A stretch of 6,786 nt of DNA from Candidatus Woesebacteria bacterium (lineage in GTDB: Bacteria; Patescibacteriota; Microgenomatia; UBA10105; UBA927), in assembly GCA_020057765.1 (NCBI GenBank), contig JAGVFE010000113.1, forward strand, positions 1-6,786, read 5' to 3'. The position numbers and the translations under genes are program-made. Below are positions 1 through 3,703 of this stretch, piece after piece (position 1 is the stretch's first letter; every line of letters begins with the position of its first letter). The notes below the pieces were generated by a model. The model was not told the origin of the DNA. It was given only the letters and a program-made list of their open reading frames with translations, and made no database searches.

Positions 1-735
1 GTAGCCAGCGGTATTACCGATATCGTCATCGTGACAGGCTGGCACAAGCGCGCCATCGAGGACCACTTCGACTACCCCAACGAGCTTATCCAGACATTAA
101 AGGACCAGGGCAAGGATCACCTGGTGGAAGAGGTAAAAAAAACAGCGGAGCTGGCTAACTTCATCTACATTCGCCAAAAAGGCCCGTATGGTAACGCCAC
201 GCCGGTTTTGTGCGCCAAAAACGTCATCGGAGACGAGCCCTTTGTTGCCATCTGGGGAGATGAGTTTATCTATAGCCGCCCGCCGCGGGCAAAGCAGTGC
301 ATCGACGTCTTTGAAAAGTACGGCGATCCGGTTATCTCTGCCGTCCGCGTGCCCAAAAAAGACGTGTCCCGCTACGGCATCGTGGATGCCACCAAGATTG
401 AAAACAACATTTGGCAGATAAATAAAATGATCGAAAAGCCCACGGTCGATGAGGCGCCAAGCAACCTGGCCGCCCACGGCTGCTATGTCTTAACCCCGGA
501 TATTTTTGAAGAGCTCGAACGTGTCAAACCCGGTAAAAGCGGGGAGATTTGGCTTGTGGATGCCATTAAAGCACTCATGAAAAAGCGGCCGGTGTATGCC
601 TGCGAGATAGTTGACGGTAAATATTACGACACGGGCAACAAGCTCGAATATCTTAAAACGGTTGTCGAATTTGCCCTCCAGCACAAAGACTTAAACGGAG
701 ATTTTCGAAGCTACCTCAAGAGCCTGAAGCTCTAA
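1..735 (+). CDS. galU: UTP-glucose-1-phosphate uridylyltransferase-like nucleotidyltransferase, 5' end cut off
   Basis: The frame is open from base 1 and ends with TAA at 733-735, so 244 residues are visible. GalU proteins are usually about 290-300 residues, so roughly 50, including the N-terminal GGxGTR nucleotide-binding loop, should lie left of the window. The family joins UTP and glucose-1-phosphate into UDP-glucose in the cytoplasm, for glycan and envelope synthesis. GalU-like blocks are seen in order: VTGWHKRAIEDHFDYP at the left, GDEPFVAIWGDEF (metal-site region), SRYGIVD, MIEKP followed by APSNLAAHGCYVLTPDIF, SGEIWLVDAI, and YYDTGNKLEYLKTVVEF near the end. Two positions differ from classical GalU: GPYGNATPVLCA replaces the usual GLGHAVLCA uridine-contact block, and GDE replaces GDD. 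The fold assignment is firm, but the exact nucleotide or sugar is less certain. The gene converges on the L,D-transpeptidase with only 8 bases between stops and no clear terminator in between. Confidence 0.9.
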   Translation, partial: VASGITDIVIVTGWHKRAIEDHFDYPNELIQTLKDQGKDHLVEEVKKTAELANFIYIRQKGPYGNATPVLCAKNVIGDEPFVAIWGDEFIYSRPPRAKQCIDVFEKYGDPVISAVRVPKKDVSRYGIVDATKIENNIWQINKMIEKPTVDEAPSNLAAHGCYVLTPDIFEELERVKPGKSGEIWLVDAIKALMKKRPVYACEIVDGKYYDTGNKLEYLKTVVEFALQHKDLNGDFRSYLKSLKL

Positions 736-743
736 TAATGAGG

Positions 744-1508
744 TCATTCCCTCGGCGTTTCGCCGTAGATGACGACCCTTGTTCCTGGGTTGTCTTTGGA
801 GGCAAGCGTCGACCATGCTTTGGCATTGACTACCGGCGGATCGGCCCAGTCGTAGAGGACGCGGGCATCCTCGATTTTCATATTGACGCAGCCGTGACTC
901 ATGGGGTGGCCGAAATTGTTGTGCCAGTAGGTCCCGTGAAGCGAAAAGCCGCGCATTTTGGCCACCTCGTCATTGGAGAAAAACATCACGTACGGCACGT
1001 TGGGCAGATAATAATAGGTGTGCCGTTCCCGGCTGCCGCCTTCCATTTTTTGACTCCGTACTTTGGCCCAGATCGTAAATTCTCCCGTCGGCGTCGGCGC
1101 CCATTTGCCGGTCGATACGGTAAATTCAAATACTTTATTGGTCTTTTCAAATGCATAGACGCGCTGGTTCGTCAGATCCACCGCAATCCATTTTCCCGCC
1201 TCTAACGGCGGATCTTTGCCGTTTATAGCAAGCCCCAAGACTTTTCTGGTTTGGGTAAGTTGAACCAGAGGGATGGACCGGGCAACTTTATCATGGAACT
1301 CCCCATAGGGTTCCTCTGTGGGTTTTTCCAATAGTTGGCCTTGGATAAGGCTTTGGAGGGCTCGCGGATCAGCCAATGGTTCGATTGCATGAACATTGAC
1401 CTTTTGAGGTTGCGGGATGCTTTTGAGCACAAGGCCCATGACAACAAGGAGTGTAAAAAGAAGAAGAGGCTTCCAATTCATCTTTCGTGGGACGATTTTC
1501 CGCTTCAT
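744..1508 (-). CDS. Membrane-anchored L,D-transpeptidase (YkuD family)
   Basis: This is a 254-residue protein. A basic N-terminus (MKRKIVPRKMNWK) is followed by one hydrophobic helix at about residues 14-30, which fits a signal anchor with the rest outside the membrane. The YkuD catalytic domain spans about residues 107-249. It shows the STGKWAPTPTGEF strand-loop block (132-144), the conserved His191 of HGTYWH, and the SHGCVNM signature (204-210) with nucleophile Cys207 and His205. Residues 31-105 are a linker without a recognised domain. Such enzymes form 3-3 peptidoglycan cross-links or attach proteins to peptidoglycan through an acyl-enzyme on the cysteine. All catalytic residues are present, so it should be active. 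The start at 1508 is preferred because it adds positive charges before the helix and sits just after a promoter; Met10 (1481) is the alternative. No Shine-Dalgarno is visible. It is transcribed divergently from the YdjM-like gene. Confidence 0.93.
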   Translation of the reverse strand: MKRKIVPRKMNWKPLLLFTLLVVMGLVLKSIPQPQKVNVHAIEPLADPRALQSLIQGQLLEKPTEEPYGEFHDKVARSIPLVQLTQTRKVLGLAINGKDPPLEAGKWIAVDLTNQRVYAFEKTNKVFEFTVSTGKWAPTPTGEFTIWAKVRSQKMEGGSRERHTYYYLPNVPYVMFFSNDEVAKMRGFSLHGTYWHNNFGHPMSHGCVNMKIEDARVLYDWADPPVVNAKAWSTLASKDNPGTRVVIYGETPRE

Positions 1509-1519
1509 GGCGTGTTTTT

Positions 1520-1548
1520 ACTATGCGTTTTTCTGTCATTCCTGTCAA
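1520..1548 (-). promoter_or_regulatory. Promoter of the L,D-transpeptidase gene
   Basis: Read on the minus strand, a perfect -35 TTGACA (1548-1543) is followed after 17 bases by CATAGT (1525-1520), a 4/6 match to TATAAT. The predicted transcription start is near 1513, only about 5 bases before the ATG at 1508, leaving almost no room for a ribosome binding site. Confidence 0.5.
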
Positions 1549-1570
1549 CGGGAACTTTGTGGTCGGGATG

Positions 1571-1601
1571 TTGACACTTGGACGCGCTTGTATGGTATGA
1601 T
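1571..1601 (+). promoter_or_regulatory. Extended -10 promoter of the YdjM-like gene, probably leaderless
   Basis: TTGACA at 1571-1576 lies 19 bases upstream of TATGAT (1596-1601). The -10 is preceded by TGG (1593-1595), the TGn of an extended -10, which can compensate for the long spacer. With a -10 ending at 1601 the expected +1 is about 1608, exactly the A of the first in-frame ATG. This also argues against the TTG at 1578 as the start, since it would lie inside the promoter. The -35 box is 22 bases from the -35 of the divergent transpeptidase promoter. Confidence 0.55.
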
Positions 1602-1607
1602 TTTAGC

Positions 1608-2162
1608 ATGCGTCGGATACGCCGATCAGTGGCCCGGGTCAAAAGTGTTGCGTGGTTGGTGTGGCACGCCAAACACGAATTTATCCATATTTTGTTGGGA
1701 TTGGTATGGGCATGGGTTCTGCGGGAACTGTGGGGAGAGTTTAATCTCCGTTGGATTTGGCTTGCGGTGGGGGCATCCATTCTTCCTGATTTGGATCATG
1801 GGATTTACTTTCTTACATATGGAAGGCGCGACCCTTATTCTGTTGCGGTGCGTTATTACCTGCGGCATTTTCAGATACGGAAATTATTGAATACCTGGGA
1901 GAACGGGCACAAAAATAACACGAGCTTGCTTTCCCATAATTTTTTCACGATTGCGGCACTGTTGGCGTTGTGTATCGTAGCGTTTTTCTATGAATGGCAA
2001 ACCGCTGTGGTTCTTTTTGGAGCTATGCTGGGGCACTACGTATTTGATGTGCTCGATGACCTGTTCATGTTAGGGAGTCTCAATCCCAATTGGAAGCGGT
2101 GGGGAAGGGGGAAAAAAATGGAAAAACCCGCTGCCCGTTTTATTTCGTCGCAAGATCGATAA
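1608..2162 (+). CDS. YdjM/DUF457-like putative membrane-bound metal-dependent hydrolase
   Basis: From the ATG at 1608 this is a 184-residue integral membrane protein with about four hydrophobic segments (about 26-42, 48-60, 112-128, 132-148). A basic N-terminus (MRRIRRSVARVK) suggests a cytoplasmic start. Putative metal ligands lie at membrane edges: His27 in HEFIHILLG, the PDLDH motif at 60-64 with Asp61, Asp63 and His64, His110 in LLSHN, and GHYVFDVLDD at 142-151 with His143, Asp147 and Asp150-151. This spacing of an N-terminal His, PDxDH, a mid-chain SH and HxxxD matches the YdjM/DUF457 superfamily, annotated as inner-membrane metal-dependent hydrolases; the substrate is unknown. The usual HRGxTH block is reduced to LLSHN, so assignment is to the superfamily only. 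The C-terminus (WKRWGRGKKMEKPAAR) is basic and soluble. No Shine-Dalgarno precedes the ATG; the promoter position suggests a leaderless message. It converges on the zinc-ribbon gene. Confidence 0.75.
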   Translation: MRRIRRSVARVKSVAWLVWHAKHEFIHILLGLVWAWVLRELWGEFNLRWIWLAVGASILPDLDHGIYFLTYGRRDPYSVAVRYYLRHFQIRKLLNTWENGHKNNTSLLSHNFFTIAALLALCIVAFFYEWQTAVVLFGAMLGHYVFDVLDDLFMLGSLNPNWKRWGRGKKMEKPAARFISSQDR

Positions 2163-2216
2163 AATCTCTGATTTACCTATCCCGACTGGTTAAATCCCCG
2201 AATACAAATTGACCTC

Positions 2217-2239
2217 AAAAATTACCACTTGGATTTTTT
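2217..2239. terminator. Possible bidirectional AT-rich terminator between convergent genes
   Basis: AAAAAT (2217-2222) can pair with ATTTTT (2233-2238), extended by CC (2225-2226) with GG (2231-2232) around an ACTT loop, with a two-base bulge. The T-run at 2234-2239 serves the plus strand and the A-run the minus strand. It lies in the 85-base gap between the convergent stops at 2162 and 2248. The stem is GC-poor, so the call is weak. Confidence 0.3.
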
Positions 2240-2247
2240 CTGTAAGC

Positions 2248-3027
2248 CTAGGGGAACAAGAAGGAATAGAGGGAAGATTGCAAAATCCGGTCGTCTTTTT
2301 GGAAGCGGAAGAAGTAGTGGTGTTCGCCGGGAGTCAGACCGGTGACGCGTACGACATGGGATGTGCCGTCTGGGGCGAGCATTGGATACTCCTGTCCATC
2401 AACGACAACGGTCAAAATGGTTTTTTCGGTCGTGAGGGCGATAATGGTGGCTGTGTGCCCCAACTTGTCAGGATAAACTTTTTGCGAGGAAATCACCTCT
2501 GCCGCTTGCGAAGTGATCCTTTGTTGCCGTTGGCCCTCGATGACGCCGGCAATTAAACCAGCTGAAAGAATCAGGCCAACGACGGTCATGAGGATGGCAC
2601 TAGCCACAGAGGTCAGTGGCACGTGCCAGCGCTCGTGGTAGGCAATTTTTGCTTCCTGAGATTCTTTGAATTTCCTCAGTTCCCCTGCCGGGAAAAAGTA
2701 GCCATGGCTATCAGAACAGCGGAATGCCGTAACATCGGGAGGAATGTTGTCTTCGGTTGTTCGCTCAAGCGGCCGTAGGCACTGGGGACACGTGGCACCA
2801 AAAGGGGTCATGTTAAAAGGGGTCAGGCCTTGGGGGGCCTTAAGGCCTGACCCCGAAGGACCTGACCCCGACGTCGGTGGCAGATCTATTGATCGGATAT
2901 AGTTGGCGTCAAATGCCGAGAGCCAGTGGCCGCCGCAGGAGGGGCAGGCAAGATAATGGAGCGACAAGCCATCAGCGTGGCTTGGTTTTTGGTCAATGAG
3001 CAGGTTATCGCCTCTGGGGCAGCGCAT
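2248..3027 (-). CDS. Tandem TFIIB-type zinc-ribbon membrane protein with C-terminal outer beta domain
   Basis: This is a 259-residue protein in three parts. The cytoplasmic part holds two zf-TFIIB-like ribbons. The first (1-45) starts MRCPRGD and continues with Cys28 and Cys31 in CPSCGGHWL; it has Gly6 where many members carry Cys or Asp. The second (78-120) has Cys80 and Cys83 in CPQC, then Cys104 and His108 in FRCSDSHGYFFPAGEL. A Gly/Ser/Pro-rich linker (51-77) is encoded by a palindromic repeat. One membrane helix lies at about 137-164. The rest (165-259) is strand-rich (TILTVVVDGQEYPML, SHVVRVTGLTPGEHHYFFRF) and could be an Ig- or fibronectin-like domain outside the membrane. The architecture would suit sensing or scaffolding across the membrane, but no function is established. 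Met1 is secure because it immediately precedes the first ribbon. No Shine-Dalgarno is visible; an extended -10 ends 7 bases before the ATG. Confidence 0.8.
   Translation of the reverse strand: MRCPRGDNLLIDQKPSHADGLSLHYLACPSCGGHWLSAFDANYIRSIDLPPTSGSGPSGSGLKAPQGLTPFNMTPFGATCPQCLRPLERTTEDNIPPDVTAFRCSDSHGYFFPAGELRKFKESQEAKIAYHERWHVPLTSVASAILMTVVGLILSAGLIAGVIEGQRQQRITSQAAEVISSQKVYPDKLGHTATIIALTTEKTILTVVVDGQEYPMLAPDGTSHVVRVTGLTPGEHHYFFRFQKDDRILQSSLYSFLFP
2800..2869. repeat. Nested palindromic element with four GGGGTCA copies, inside a coding region
   Basis: GGGGTCA occurs at 2804-2810 and 2819-2825, and its reverse complement TGACCCC at 2848-2854 and 2863-2869. Both same-strand pairs have a 15-base period and all four copies are symmetric about 2836.5. 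The inner arms form a perfect 13-bp inverted repeat: GGGGTCAGGCCTT (2819-2831) with AAGGCCTGACCCC (2842-2854), around a 10-base loop. The outer copies diverge outside the core. The structure resembles REP-type or palindromic mobile elements. It is translated in frame as the linker (residues about 53-76) of the zinc-ribbon protein. No other copy was seen in this window. Confidence 0.85.
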
Positions 3028-3035
3028 GATATCAT
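3026..3035. repeat. Perfect palindrome ATGATATCAT in the divergent start region
   Basis: ATGATATCAT is a perfect 10-bp palindrome that covers two bases of the minus-strand start codon (3027-3025) and part of both predicted -10 boxes. It could be a regulator half-site or chance in AT-rich DNA. Confidence 0.4.
3027..3035 (+). promoter_or_regulatory. Candidate extended -10 promoter of the five-helix membrane protein gene
   Basis: TGA (3027-3029) directly before TATCAT (3030-3035) makes an extended -10 without a clear -35. The predicted start near 3042 is about 7 bases before the ATG at 3049. It overlaps the opposing -10 at 3034-3039, so the two promoters would compete. Confidence 0.35.
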
Positions 3036-3042
3036 CATATCA
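3034..3042 (-). promoter_or_regulatory. Extended -10 promoter of the zinc-ribbon gene, probably leaderless
   Basis: On the minus strand TGA (3042-3040) precedes TATGAT (3039-3034), followed by six bases (GATATC) and the ATG at 3027. The expected +1 is the A of the ATG. This repeats the geometry seen at 1596-1608, with the same TATGAT hexamer and TGn. No TTGACA is seen upstream. Confidence 0.5.
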
Positions 3043-3048
3043 AATATT

Positions 3049-3633
3049 ATGTTTTTTTATCTGGTCATCATCGTTGTTAGCCTTATCCTTAACTGGGGGG
3101 TGCAGCTTTCCTATTATCTATGGCGTATTCGGAAAAATCCGGAGGCATTTGCGGGACAAAAGACGTTACTTCACTATTATACGGGCTACATTGGAGACGG
3201 TATTATTGCACCACTGATTAATATATTGATATTTTACGTTATAGTAAGACTAGGTCAAAAAGAAGGATTAGAAGGGCTAGGAGGAATAGAGGAATTGATA
3301 AAAAGACAACCGATGGGAGCTATTTTTGTTCTGACTCTCGTTTTAGATGTCATTACCCACTACTACCAGGGAAAAACCAAAATGATCAACTGGTCTATGC
3401 CAAAACCATTTCAGTGGAACTTTGCCGGTAAGTGGCACATGATATCGTTTTCGATCCAGATAAGCTACCTCTTGCTTTTCCTGTGGCTCCTTGTGCACAA
3501 TGGAACAAGGATATTGAGCAATTGGTCAATGCTTGCGGCAACGGTTGGAATTTTTGCCTTGATGGCGTCGTTTTTGATACTCTATCATTTCGACAACCGA
3601 ACGAGTCAAACAACCTCAAAAAGTCTTCGGTAA
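3049..3633 (+). CDS. Five-helix integral membrane protein of unknown function
   Basis: From the ATG at 3049 the protein has 194 residues and about five membrane helices (2-25, 50-68, 89-106, 130-150, 158-180). Polar residues at membrane edges could form a site: Asp50 in GYIGDG, Asp100 and His104 in LVLDVITHYYQG, then a loop NWSMPKPFQWNFAGKWH (114-130) rich in Trp and ending with His130. I do not recognise the family. In-frame ATGs exist upstream (2926, 2956), but they would place 70-100 bases over the antisense zinc-ribbon gene and encode a non-hydrophobic extension, so 3049 is preferred. No Shine-Dalgarno is visible. The gene is more AT-rich than its neighbours. It is divergent from the zinc-ribbon gene with 21 bases between starts, so the two may be co-regulated. 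No terminator hairpin was seen after the TAA at 3631-3633. Confidence 0.75.
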   Translation: MFFYLVIIVVSLILNWGVQLSYYLWRIRKNPEAFAGQKTLLHYYTGYIGDGIIAPLINILIFYVIVRLGQKEGLEGLGGIEELIKRQPMGAIFVLTLVLDVITHYYQGKTKMINWSMPKPFQWNFAGKWHMISFSIQISYLLLFLWLLVHNGTRILSNWSMLAATVGIFALMASFLILYHFDNRTSQTTSKSLR

Positions 3634-3647
3634 ATCCTTTCATCCTC

Positions 3648-3677
3648 TTGACAGAATAATCGTTATCTTAGTATCGT
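3648..3677 (+). promoter_or_regulatory. Candidate promoter upstream of the large surface-protein gene
   Basis: A perfect TTGACA (3648-3653) is followed after 18 bases by TATCGT (3672-3677), a 4/6 match to TATAAT, giving a start near 3684. A competing -10, TTTAAT (3692-3697, 5/6), has no good -35 but would place +1 exactly at the TTG at 3704. The sequence does not decide between them. Confidence 0.4.
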
Positions 3678-3702
3678 GATTATGTATCTTATTTAATAAG
3701 AT
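3664..3702. repeat. AT-rich direct and inverted repeats before the surface-protein gene
   Basis: TATCTTA occurs at 3664-3670 and again at 3685-3691, exactly 21 bases (two helical turns) apart. The second copy overlaps an inverted repeat, ATCTTATT-T-AATAAGAT (3686-3702), with 8-bp perfect arms. Two same-face sites plus a dyad around the predicted -10 region would suit an operator. The dyad lacks GC pairs and a T-tract, so it is a poor terminator. Confidence 0.4.
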
Positions 3703-3703
3703 A

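Noticed and set aside
753..765. Hairpin CGGCG-TTT-CGCCG at the galU/transpeptidase convergence as a terminator
   Set aside because: It has only five base pairs, has no T-tract on either strand, and lies inside the 3' end of the transpeptidase gene.
1578..1607. TTG at 1578 as the start of the YdjM-like gene (10 extra residues)
   Set aside because: It lies between the predicted -35 and -10 boxes, so it would not be in the transcript. The ATG at 1608 coincides with the expected +1.
2209..2556. Plus-strand frame of 115 codons opposite the zinc-ribbon gene
   Set aside because: It is antisense to a gene with clear zinc-ribbon, membrane and beta-domain features, and its own translation shows no domain.
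2800..2869. CRISPR-like repeat array
   Set aside because: The copies are short (7-13 bases), inverted relative to each other, and have no spacers of regular length. It is a palindromic element instead.
2926..3048. N-terminal extension of the five-helix protein to the ATG at 2926 or 2956
   Set aside because: It would overlap the zinc-ribbon gene's coding start on the opposite strand. The extra residues look like an antisense translation, and the membrane helix begins right at the ATG at 3049.
3686..3702. Intrinsic terminator of the five-helix membrane protein gene
   Set aside because: The stem is almost entirely A/T with a one-base loop and no following T-run, and it overlaps the likely start region of the next gene.
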